Source of the DNA: Trichomonas vaginalis G3
Lineage: Eukaryota; Parabasalia; Trichomonadida; Trichomonadidae
NCBI RefSeq assembly: GCF_026262505.1
Contig: NC_067206.1
Coordinates: 1,550,001 to 1,614,000, forward strand
DNA: 64,000 nucleotides
Reading direction: 5' to 3'
In this document: one piece after another, positions 26,160-37,689 of the stretch
Numbering within the stretch: position 1 is the stretch's first letter
Layout of the letters: each line of letters opens with the position of its first letter
Made by a program: the position numbers and the translations under genes
Notes under the pieces: generated by a model
Database searches by the model: none
Told to the model about the DNA's origin: nothing
The model's input: only the letters and a program-made list of their open reading frames with translations

Positions 26160-27480
26160 GAGACAATGAAGAACAAATTTAAAACTTTTTTTTTTTTCCC
26201 CCTTTGATTGGCTGTTCTGCAGCGAAAAGGGGGGCTGTATGACAGCACTACAATTCCTTTCAAACAATTCCTTCGGTAAAGGAAGAGAGGCTTTATTAGT
26301 TTGGGATGAAAAAACCACTGCAAATGGTATTAAGCTCCAATCCTTCTGTCACCAGTGAAAAGCATACATCAAAACGTTGAGTTTATGGCTGCAGTCCATG
26401 ACAAGAAGATTTTCGATTGTCAAAAAGTCTCGGATTTTTTGACAGTTAAAGCGAGAATTTGATGATTACCAATATCCTGTACTTGCCGACGGGTATTTAT
26501 TGATCCAGAAATATCACCTACTGCCGTGCGTGATGAAAGAGAAGCCACGAAAGAATCAGACGTTGAAGCGCGAGAGCGAGAGTTGCCCAAGAAGGCAGAT
26601 TGTCGAGCGTTTCTTTATGCACGTTTCCAAGGTCATGGCTGGTCGCATGAAAATGGTTTTCGAGGGTGAGCGCACACACTTCCTCTGATCATATCAGTTT
26701 AAGTCGGTTTGACAAATTATAACATTATGGATCACCCCTGAATGATAATGAGAGTTACTCCTTTTCGAGATTTATACACCAACAAAGGTTCTTCCTTCAA
26801 GCGTATAACCGTCGCTTGCTGTTGTTGCACCCTCCATGAAACCATTCAAAGCGGACATCATTGCTGTCGCTCATCCAAGCTGTCGATTTATCCATACAGT
26901 CCATCAAACCAAGAGGCGAAACTACCTTTTACCCAATTAAAAGGTGTTATGTTTGGTCTTTCAAATATGGGAATTACGTGTCATTCTGAACCGTATGTTT
27001 ACAGGGTTCTGTTCTCATATCGAAGTGAGACAGAAGTTTTGAAGTGCCAATCAGTCCTCTCCCATTCGTAACAGACGATGTCAAAGTCATCTTTACAAAA
27101 TTTGTTGGAATTCATGAAAGTCCAAAGATTAGTCTTCGTTCCCAATGAACTTGCCACATTACTCGGTAACTCAAACATATTGGAGCACAAGATTTGTGAT
27201 GACACGATGAACAAGATTGATCACAGATCTCGCAGAGCAAATACCAGGAATCGGTCAACTTCTTCGAATCAACTTACCGTGATGTGCCAACGAAACAAAC
27301 AAATTGATACTCGATTCACACCAGAATTGAGGAGAACCAGATCATCGATTCATTGCCATTCAAATATTATTTGTCAACTACAAGGAACACATCATGGCCA
27401 CAATTCTTGACTTTCGACATTCAGAGAGAGTTGCAGAATGATTCGATTCATCAAGTTCATCTTTGATTCCCGAAAAATGA
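26160..27480 (+). pseudogene. transposase-USP fusion, copy 2 catalytic part
   Basis: Reverse-complement relative of 22,116-23,398. Recognisable stretches are the ADGYLLIQKYH region of the second catalytic Asp, RRQIVERFFMH with the Glu, MFGLSNMGITCHSE for the USP Cys box and FVPNELATLLGNS for the Gln/Asp box region. Many small frameshifts and a short unrelated insert near 26,185-26,235 break it. Because similar indels affect every sequence right of the gap, many of these are probably read errors. The order of domains confirms the fusion seen in copy 1. Confidence 0.75.
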
Positions 27481-27694
27481 CACTCCCAACCAGTCGAAAG
27501 GCCAAAGATAGTTAGTATACATATCAATGTGTACGGGAGGCACTCCGCGCCTCTTACCCATTATATGTGAATTTGAACTTCTACAAAACCGTTAACGTAT
27601 ATTTTACAACAAAAACGACAAACACTAACTTAACCTTAATATTTACAAAGCCGCCAACCACTTCACCTCACTAATGTAAAAAAAATAAAACTTT

Positions 27695-28021
27695 CACTTA
27701 CAAAAGTATTGCCAACTCCTCCCATTGCTGTTCTTCATATAACAGGCTTCATAATCTTCTGAACTCCACTTTCTCTTCATATAGGTCAAAATTCACTGTT
27801 ATAGTTTATACCTGTAAGGTTTTGACAAAGCTTAATGAAAACGCTTACCGTTTGTATCGTATGTTGTATAAACTTTCCATTCTCATTCCTTCATAAAACG
27901 CTTCAAACTAACTTACCCTTTCTCCCTCGTATCTGATAGAATGTATTTTCACGAGGAACGAAGAACAAAAATTCTTGAACTCATGATCGTTGTAGTTTGT
28001 TATCTCAATAGTTTTCTCATT
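27695..28021 (-). pseudogene. copy of the 106-aa gene
   Basis: Reverse counterpart of 21,615-21,935; the flanking AT-rich leader is also conserved. Broken copy in the noisy arm. Confidence 0.7.
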
Positions 28022-28181
28022 TATATAAAAATAAAATTAAAAAATAATTTTAAAAAATAACTTAAAAATTAATGATATCACCACCCTCACACGTATAAAA
28101 CATAGCACAAAAAATAAATTTAGTGAAGTGGTGAGACTCACCTTCATTTTTTCACCTGTTTTTTCACTCTGTTGAATTCAT

Positions 28182-28424
28182 TGCTTTATAACTCTCTTCC
28201 TTCTCCAAATCTTCTACTTCTTCTTAAGTTTTAGCAATTGTTCCTCCATTGAAGTTTAATCTTTCTCAAATTCTCTTTTATCTAATGGTTGCTTTATCTT
28301 TCTAAACTTGAACTCTACCATCCTTCATAGTATGAATGTAAAACCTTCATGGAATATTTCCTGATTAATGTATTCTACCAAAAACTTTTGTTTCATTGCT
28401 TTCACCGTGACTTTAGTCGTCATT
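28182..28424 (-). pseudogene. copy of the 81-aa coiled-coil gene
   Basis: Reverse counterpart of 21,203-21,448, with the iteron cluster (28,120-28,180) on its downstream side as in the left arm. Broken copy. Confidence 0.7.
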
Positions 28425-28476
28425 TTCAATTCAAATAAAAATTTTAATATTAAATAAAAATAACGTTATTTTTTTC

Positions 28477-28952
28477 AGTAAGGAAACGCAGGGAGTTTTA
28501 CGATTTATTTGAGGAGTAGGTTCTGTTTTAAATGTTGGAGGTCAAAACGTTTAGGAGTTGACTTTTTGAACAGGAGTTTGTACTTCCATAGGTTCAGAAG
28601 TCATTGAATGTTTTGCTTGTGAAGGCGTTGGTTTTGGGCGAAGGGTTTGGAGTTTGTTTAACTTCAGCTACTGTCAGTATTATTTACAAACATTTGCTTT
28701 ATTTCTTTTCAACATCATAACTGGCTACTTGCTGTAGCTAGCAAACCTAGTGGGAGACCATATCTTATATAAGGACTTGACAAAATGCTATTTTTGACAG
28801 GAGCTGGTTGGAACCACCTAACCTTGGTGAGGACTGCTCTTTGCCATTGTGCACTCGTAGAAATATTCAATTAGGTTGCTCCATAATCGTTTGGTATAAA
28901 AGTTTGTTTCATGATGGTGAAGGTTTCACGAGAGCTTGATGAAGAACTCATT
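28477..28952 (-). pseudogene. copy of the 152-aa membrane Pro-rich gene
   Basis: Reverse counterpart of 20,705-21,163; the Pro/Thr-rich coding tail and TM-coding region are recognisable. Broken copy. Confidence 0.7.
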
Positions 28953-28986
28953 TATAAGCTTTAAAAAAATAAAACGTTCAATCCTT

Positions 28987-30579
28987 TATTCTCACTGTTC
29001 GTCCGTAGCTAAGTTATAGTCATCTAATCTTTATTATTGGGGATGCCCATTAAGCACGCACCTGAATGGCAAAGCAACAATCCCTCATAAATCCAATAAG
29101 TGGCTTGGTACATTTTCAGTTGCTAGTTCAATAGTCTTTAACAGACAATTTGTATGTTATTGGAGCAGTAGATGTTTGACCTTGCTGGAAGCAAAAGTTC
29201 CACTTCTGTTGGAAAAACCAATAAAGGAAATGTGTGTTGTCCATACTATCCCATTTTTTTTATGTTCCACACTACCATCATCACCAATGACCTCATAACA
29301 TCTTCATTAAAATCCTATCATATCTTGTTTGTGTATTAACAGCGTTCGCAACCATTTCTAAAATACAGGTCCATATGATTTTTCAGGTTCTGCAGGCATT
29401 TTCTATAAGCTCCCATGGAAAGCTGAAGGATATTTAAACTTAGGGTTCTCAAAATTAACATAATGTGTCTTTTCTTTCTAAATAGTGCCCAAATTACTTT
29501 AACAATAGGGCGGTATTAAAGTGCTGTAAATTGTTTGCCTTGAAACTATCTGTATTCTTGAGAATGGAAACCGTCATAGGAATCCCAATCCATAACTTTA
29601 ACAGGAAAACATAAAGCCTCCGTTGTATAATGTTCTACAAGTTATGTATAAATGTTAGGGTCTAAGAGAATGACTTTGGTATTGAATGAAACCATTCATT
29701 AAAATCCATCTTGTTCGAAATAGTTGCTGGGTTACAGTTGTAATAGTAACTGTTTCCCACTAGCTTCTACTGCCTTCGTTATTCATAGTGAATGTTCATT
29801 CATGGAACCAAATTTATTTGTCGTGGATTTGAATCTGAAGCAAATGCAACTTTAAGAGTTGGATTGAAAAGCAATTGATATCATTTACAGATATAGATGT
29901 GGCATTGTTACAGGCGTCGCTACTGAAACTTTACTTTAAGCTGAATGTTTCCTGCAAAAGCTGGAATTAAATCGAATAGTTCTAATGGAAGGAATCTTCT
30001 AACAGGAATTCTTAAACGAAGCTTAAAATTCAAATGATTTCCTGCTGTAATTGGACCACTAAACAATTTGGTCCTGTTCTGCATGTTCCGATGACTTCCA
30101 TACATCTTTCATGTCGGAGTCTTGAGAAACATCTACTTTCTTTATTTGTTCGGTAGTTTGTGAGTTTAAGGTTATATATGCTTCTCTCTTGCATTGTCTT
30201 GAGAATTACGATACGACCATTTGCAAGGATTTGATATCCAGCAACTGCATAGAAAGCTCCATCGAAACCAATCCAAAATCCTGGTGGGTTGTTTTTATGG
30301 AACCTAACCCAATTTCTTTATCTACAATAAATTGACCTTCCATTTTATTACGTTAATGAATGTTATTGTAAAGCAACATATTTTCACCAGGAGGTGAGAG
30401 ATTGAATGTTACCCATGTGTTATCTTTAAGCAGTTCCAGGTGTGATGGAATCTTTTGCGTCAGAATATTTCTATTTAGTTCACCAATTTGAACTGCATTG
30501 TGTATGATATCGAAATATGAGCGAATCTTGATGAATATGCTCTGCATGAGTTAAATTCGTTTAGCTGTTCGTTCTGCAT
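28987..30579 (-). pseudogene. copy of the putative major capsid gene
   Basis: Reverse counterpart of 19,100-20,674. Short open pieces keep FKLRLRIPVRRFLPLE and AFAGNIQLKVKF. Broken copy with many breaks. Confidence 0.75.
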
Positions 30580-30606
30580 GTATTTTACTTCAATAAAAAT
30601 ATCTAT

Positions 30607-31052
30607 TAACTTCATTATTTCTCACTCTTCTTCTTGCATTCGTGGTGGAAGTTGTTTTCTTGACATTTTCCATGAACTTTACATTCTCTTTTGTACTCAC
30701 TTCTTTCCTTGTGGGTCAGGTTCTTTGGACTCGGTTTGTTTTCAATGAAATTTCACGAACTTTGCAATAAGCTTTCGTTGCGTTCGTTATTGAAGTACAT
30801 TCTGGCTTCTTTTCTTCTGGTCTATTGGTGGCTCAGTTTTGAACAGAAGGTTTTTATATGGGCTTCGTTGGACTTCACCCTTGCATGCACCTTAATGTTG
30901 TCGCTTTCTTGATTCGCTAATGAACCTTTCTTTTTCTTTACGTCATATTTTACCATCTTTATCTGACTTACGTAATAGAAAGGATTGTTGTATTCCTCTT
31001 GCGTCATTTAATATAATAGACCTCTCGCTCTGATTTTTGACAAGCTCATTTT
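30607..31052 (-). pseudogene. copy of the 144-aa gene
   Basis: Reverse counterpart of 18,638-19,072; NNPFYYVSQ-like and IKVHARVKSNEAHIK stretches are recognisable. Broken copy. Confidence 0.7.
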
Positions 31053-31095
31053 ACATTTCGGTTTAAAGTTTAATTTGTTTTTTATCTGCAGTCAA

Positions 31096-31370
31096 ATGAC
31101 TCAGACAAGCCTACGGACAAGGACCCAAGGGGTCATAGATGTTGAAGGCATTGAAGAAAAAATTCGTGAGCAATTTTATCCGAACTGAAGGAAACAAAAA
31201 CAAAAGAACAAAGCCAGAGAGGACCAAGAGAAAACTTTAGTGAAAAACAAAAACTTGCTGCAGTAGCTGCTGGAAGAAAAAGAACCCAAGGGACTACTGC
31301 GAAGAAAGCTAGAGAGAAGCTAGCAAAAGCTAAGAAGCCTGAAGGCAAAGAAAAGAGTAATGGTTTATTT
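31096..31370 (+). pseudogene. copy of the 93-aa basic coiled-coil gene
   Basis: Counterpart of 18,332-18,613, divergent from the 144-aa copy as in the left arm. Broken copy. Confidence 0.65.
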
Positions 31371-31383
31371 TTATTCGAATTAA

Positions 31384-31910
31384 ATGTATAGACAAATACC
31401 TTTATTCTGTTTGCGTTCAGTAGTGAAACCCTGACGGTCAAAATAAAAGGGTTAACAGAGTAACGTTTAAGTTTCCAACAGACTGGATTTGTGAACATAA
31501 ATGAAGGAGAAGTACATTGGCTAACAAAATATGTATATTAACACGTGCTTTCAAAAGATTACTTTTATACTTCAGTTCGAGATAGAAAATGACGTAACAG
31601 CTTTTAAGCCCCAAAAACATTCACATATACAAATACTTTAAGACGATACACGTTAGGAAGATGTATAATTACATTTACGAAAATTTTCAAAAGAAGTTTA
31701 ACATTGAAGTACAAAACTTTTTACCAGTCTTTAGTGAGTTTTGCACAAACTGAATAGAAGAAGGAATTGTAGAAAGATTAAATAGCTTTTCATTACGAGT
31801 TTGTACCCAAATTGGAAGATGGGAACACATGACTGTTCATTATTGTATTCTCACCATTCAATTGAAGTCGCTAAAAAGAAGAAAAATTCATTACGTATTA
31901 AGATTTTAAA
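31384..31910 (+). pseudogene. copy of the 170-aa gene
   Basis: Counterpart of 17,795-18,307, following the 93-aa copy on the same strand. Broken copy. Confidence 0.65.
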
Positions 31911-31949
31911 TCTCTGAACCAAGTGATGATTTCAAGAATTTTTTCAATT

Positions 31950-32245
31950 ATGATGCAATGCTTCGGAGGAAAAAATGATTTTTCCGAAATTAGATTTCAG
32001 CATTTGGATTAGAAAGCAAGCTATATATATTCAACTAAGTAAGGGAGTTGAAAATGAGTTCATGGTCTATACAAGAACTACACCCCACTGCCAAATCCTA
32101 AATACTATAAATAACTGGCTTCAATCGTTTTGAAAGTATTTGGATAGACATGTTTCTCCACTCATGACATAACTTGCCCACTGTTCTTACCTCCGACCAT
32201 AAGGACTGTCTCTACATTGAAAGCACACTCTTAAAACTCTACCAT
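31950..32245 (+). pseudogene. copy of the 98-aa gene
   Basis: Counterpart of 17,450-17,746, convergent with the polymerase copy. DHKDCLYIES remains readable. Broken copy. Confidence 0.65.
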
Positions 32246-32347
32246 CGCAGTATTGTAAATGACCACATGGCTTTCGCCCTTGCCGCTAGTTTTATTTTAT
32301 CCACGATGAACCTTCATTGCTTGACAAAAATAAATGACCTCAGAACT

Positions 32348-35270
32348 TCAACTTACGATAAAGCTTGTTTTAGTCGTTATTGAAAAGTTAAACTTCTCTT
32401 CAAAGCAAGCGTTGACATACTTACATAAGTCCAAAATCCAATCTCTTGACCGTCATAAAGTTTTGTAAAGTTTCATTAAACTGAACTCAAGAGTCCTTGT
32501 TTCATATTCCTTGCGGAAACCATAAACCTTTATCTTCATCTCATAGAAAACACTGAACAGAGTCAGGAAATATATCATTAAGCGTTAAAAGCAATAACAT
32601 TTGCTTCACTCCTTTTCAATTCTGCAGTGAATGCAACTCATTTAAATCTTCGTGAGTAAAGTCTATGTAAGTCTCTTTCCACAAAATATTTGACTTGTAT
32701 GGCTTAAACTTTGTTTATCTTTTTGTGATTTCTGGCAAAAGTCGCTATGAAATTGACAAGGTTTTTTACCAATGAGAAACTCTTCCATAACGTTTCTCCA
32801 AAATCTTCAGCTAAACGAGGATATCTCAATTGTAGAATGCATTTACTGTCCGTATCGCTATAAAAAGATGTCATTCCTAAGTCCTCAGCAGTACAGAATA
32901 CTTCACCACATTATTCTCTTCGACATTGACAGAATATTAACACCAGTGGACGAAGTTAAAGTGTCTGCAAATGCTTTTCGTTAGCTTGGAAAATAGTTTT
33001 ATCTGAACCATCCAACCTTCGAACTTCACTATATGGTTTGTTAGTTTTTCATGATGGCATATCTTATAGCATCTTTGTCATTACTATGGTTATTTTTGAC
33101 TCAATAGGAGATAGAATAGTTTGCCATAAATACTGTTCAGAATGGCTTTATATTTTCTTGCAAAGGATTTCCTTCTTTCTTTATACTTTTAACCTTAACT
33201 CAAACAACTTCTTTACTTCATCTCTTATTCTAATATTCTGTTTCCATCGTAATATATCCTTGCAAACTTCACATATTGACACCGTTGATATTTTTATTGA
33301 GGTTTGTAATGTTATATGGTTCAACATCATTAAACAGCAAGTCGAACTCTGGGAACGTTAAGTTCTGGATTTAGTTCAGGGTCCAAACTATTAAAGGAAA
33401 TGTCTTGTATTCAATCTCTGTTATTTAATGAGAACAAAGAAGCCAGACATAAACTTTTCACCAATGGGTTTTCCTTTTGTCGTCATCGAATAAATGTCTC
33501 ATGAGATACTCTGTGCTTAACATTTCTTTCTTATAACCTTTGGAATACCTTCTAAAGTATAAAGTCTTTCTATAGCTGATGGATATAATGAAACAGCGTC
33601 GAAATTCAGCAATGAGTTTCTTTTCGCTCTTTGTTTCATTTATCTGACAACATTACATCTTCCACCTTGAATGCATCTCGAAATAAATTCTCTTGGTTTA
33701 TTTGAAAGGTCCGTATAAATTTCCATTCGGGAGTACACTCTGTTCTCAAAACAATTTGTTAGCAATAGAACAAATACTAAACGTAGTCATAAAACGTTTA
33801 AATCAAATTCTTCAATATGTTCATTGCGGAACTTAACAAAAAACTTCTCTTAAAATTCTTACATCTTGTTTGCAAATAAAATGGAGCTATATTTTTCTAA
33901 ATCTAAATGGGTTTTCAATCTATTCTGCAACCTTTGATGGGAATCTATGTTTTCATGAATGTATCTGCATCCCGGATAAATTACATGCTTCAGAAATGAC
34001 ACCAGTTCTGTTGTCATTTTGCTAACAAACACTGCTGTAGTAAGTTGTATGAAATACTTCTTTCGGTCCTGTTCACTGTACAGTTAAAACCATAGCAGGA
34101 AAATAGTTTAAGTTTTCTTATTTATAACACTGTAAGGAGTCTTTATAATAATTTTGCCCTTCCTTTATATAAGCCAGTTATGCATTGTTCGTGAACCTTT
34201 AATGATGGGAGTTCCTTTCACTTTTCTGTCATGTGTTCTTAAGATGAAGTTTAAATATAAACTAGAGCGATTATGGAAAATAATTAAACTTTTGTCAGGA
34301 AGTCGTTCCAAAAATCTGTTGCACAGTTTTTCTGACCCCAAATGCTTTCACTCACAACCATTCTCACTGTCATAACATATGTTAAAAGCTTGTATGAAAG
34401 CCATCGGTACTGCACTCAAAGTCGCCAAAGAAACGTGCTCAGGAATGAAACTTGCACTATTTTTATTTAACTTTTTTGACTCGCTTTCTTCTTCAGTTGT
34501 ACACAATGACTTTGGGAGGCATATGACAAGTCTTTAAATGGTTGCAAAGTTCTGTTTATAAAGTCAGTCGATATGTGAAAAGTTCTCCATAAGAAATAGG
34601 TTCGGAAATATTTGCAACTCCCACAATGTTTTCATAACATCCCATAACTGGTGTTGTTCAATCCATAACGAACTACATTATTTATCTCTCTCTTTGTATA
34701 AATTCTTTCATTTGTTTCTCAATGTTCATTCCACCACAAGCTTTGAGAATTTTCTATAATAGTGCGAATGAAATATGTTGTCATTGGTAATCTTCATTTA
34801 GCCATGTTAGTGTTCTCAACAAGAAGTAAGTTCATAGTTCTAACAGTTTTCACATTCTTTTGGTATGATCTCTTTATTTCATTATGTCTTGAGTCATTGA
34901 AATAACCATGGTAACAGTTAAATGCTATTACCTGTTGCGATTCAGAAATTCTTGTACTTTACCTTTGGGAAAGTCTCTAACACGAATGACTTCTCTCATG
35001 TGGTCAATAGTCCTCTCCATCTACTCAGGCCTGATCAAGCATAAAACGAACCAATTGTCTTCTGTCATAAGTGCATGCAGTTCTTTGTTCAATTCATTGA
35101 AGATTTGGTAGCGCTCAAGATTTATAGGTATGTGCAAAAGATACTTCCAGAACTGACCGCTGCTCTTCTTATAAAAACTTCTTTTCACCATTATCTTTCA
35201 AAAAGCTTTCTATAAGTGCTGGGTTTCCTGTTTGCTAAGAGCTCCCAAAATGGCTTTCTGGTCTTTTGTC
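32348..35270 (-). pseudogene. copy of the Polinton DNA polymerase B
   Basis: Reverse counterpart of 14,497-17,370, ending at the same insertion boundary and the same flanking duplication copy. No long frame survives. Broken copy, tens of breaks. Confidence 0.75.
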
Positions 35271-35349
35271 AGTGTGGAGGTGTGGTAGATTTACGGAAAA
35301 AAGTGAACACTAACCTTAAATTTCCAAAACACTATTTTGATTGTATTTT

Positions 35350-37680
35350 GGTTATTTATATATTTTATATATATATAAATATATTTATATATGTATATAT
35401 ATATAAATATTATTTATATATGTATATTAATAATCACCTATCGACAACAACCCTCAAACACTATTTATATATTATATTTATATATGTATATTATTATGTA
35501 TATTTATATATGTATATTTATATATGTAATTCTTATTATATGTATATTATATAATGTATATTTATATATGATATTTATATATTGTTATATTTATATATGT
35601 AATTATATATGTATATTTATTATATGTATATTTATATATGTATATTATATATATGTAATATTATATTGTATATTATATTATGTATCATTTATATAGTATA
35701 TTTAATATGTATATTTATATTTTTATTGTATTAATTTTATATAATGTTATATTATATATATGTATTATTTTATAATGTTATATTTATATATGTATATTAT
35801 ATATGTATATTTATATATGTATATTTATATATGTATATTATTATATGATATTATATATGTATATTATATATGTATATTTTATATATGTATATTTTATATA
35901 TGTAATTTATATATGTATATTTATATAAGTATATTTTTATATATGTATATTATATTATGTATATTTATATGTATATTAATATATGTATATTTATAATGTA
36001 TATTTATATATTGTATATTTATATATGTTATTTATATATGTATATTTACTATAGTATATTTATATATGTTATTTATTATGTATATTTATATATGTAATTT
36101 ATATATGTATATTTATATATGTATATTTAATATATGTATATTTAATATGTATTATTTATATATGTATATTTATATATGTATATTTTATATATGTATATTA
36201 ATATGATATTTTATTATATGTAATTTATATTATGTATATATATATGTATAATTATATATGTATATTTATATATGTATATTTATATATGATATTTATATAT
36301 GTATATTTATATATGTTATATTTATATATGTATTATTTATATATGTATATTTATTATATGTATATTTATATATGTATATTTTATATATGTATATTTATAT
36401 ATGTATAATTTATATATGTATATTTATATATGTTATTATATATGATATTTATATATGTTATTTATATATGTATATTTATATATGTATATTTATATATGTA
36501 TATTATATATTGTATATTTATATATGTATATTATATATGTATATTTATATATGTAATGTTATATATGTATATTAATATGTATATTAATATGGATATATTT
36601 ATTATATGTATATTTATATATGTATATTTATATATGTATATTTATATATGTATATTTATATATGTAATTTATATATGTATATTTATATTATGTATATTTA
36701 TATATGTATATTTATATATTGTATATTTATATATGTATATTTATATATTGTATATTTATATATGTAGTATTATTATATGTATTATTATATATGTATATTT
36801 ATATATGTATATTTATATATGTATATTTATATTGTATATTTAATAGTATATTTATATATGTATATTTATATATGTATATTCTATATATTGTATATTTATA
36901 TATGTATATTTATATATGTATATTTATATATGTATATTTATATATTGTATATTTATATATGTATATATTAGTGTATATTATAATATGTAATATTTATATA
37001 TGTATATTTATATATGTATATTATATATGTTATATATATATATGTATATTTATATATGTATATTATATATGATATTTATATATGTAATTTATATATGTAT
37101 ATTATATATGTATAATAATTGTATAGTTTATATTATGTCATATTTAATAATTGCTATATTTATATATGTATATTTATATATGTTATTTATATCATGTATA
37201 TTTATATAATGTATATTCTATATATGTATATTATATTGTATATTATATATGTATATTTATATATGTATATTTTATATATGTATATTTATTATATGTATAT
37301 TTATATATGTATATTTATATATGTATATTTATAATGTATATTTATATATGTATATTTATATATGTATATTATATATGTACTATTTATATATGTATATTTT
37401 ATATGTCATATTTATTATGTATATTTATATATGTATATTTATAATGTATATTTATATATGTATATTTATTATATGGTATATTTATATATGTATATTTATA
37501 TATGTATATTTATATATGTATATTTATATATGTATATTATATATGTATATTATATATGATATATATTCTTATATATGTATATTTTATCATATGTTATATT
37601 TAATATGTATATTTATATATGATTATATTTATATAATGTATATTTATTATGGTATATTTATATATGCTATATTTATTATA
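35350..37680. repeat. inverted copy of the 14-bp satellite, length-scrambled
   Basis: Consists of ATATTTATATATGT units, the reverse complement of the 11.8-14.4 kb satellite, but with frequent single-base gains and losses that the left copy lacks. All MYIYIC-type open frames here are repeat artefacts. The scrambling of a repeat with no coding constraint supports sequencing error. Confidence 0.9.
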
Positions 37681-37689
37681 TCTCTGGTA

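Larger units (their letters stand above)
24680..27490 (+). mobile_element. DDE-USP transposon, copy 2 (crosses assembly gap)
   Basis: In order on the plus strand: N-terminal and HTH part of the transposase (about 24,735-25,183), hairpin array with an N gap (25,184-26,159), then the DDE catalytic domain and USP domain (26,160-27,480). The left end is not defined by a clear terminal repeat. This copy adds the N-terminal part missing from copy 1 and shows that the hairpin array lies between the HTH and catalytic parts. The part right of the gap is rich in small indels. Confidence 0.7.
27540..35290 (-). mobile_element. inverted, heavily broken copy of Polinton A right half
   Basis: Contains, in reverse order, counterparts of every gene from 21,935 back to 14,497. 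Gene order and spacing are unchanged. It is a fossil or error-rich copy with tens of breaks; the part boundaries are given in separate entries. Its near identity with the left arm means it is either a very young duplication or the same locus assembled twice. Confidence 0.8.
25858..37680. repeat. inverted-repeat arm matching about 11.77-23.71 kb
   Basis: From 25,858 rightwards the sequence is the reverse complement of 23,714 leftwards: hairpin array, transposase-USP, Polinton A right block, the polymerase, its insertion boundary and the satellite. Similarity ends in the satellite near 37,680. The arms are separated by about 2.1 kb. The right arm is broken by small indels throughout, including inside the satellite, which looks like uncorrected long-read sequence. 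Confidence 0.85.
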
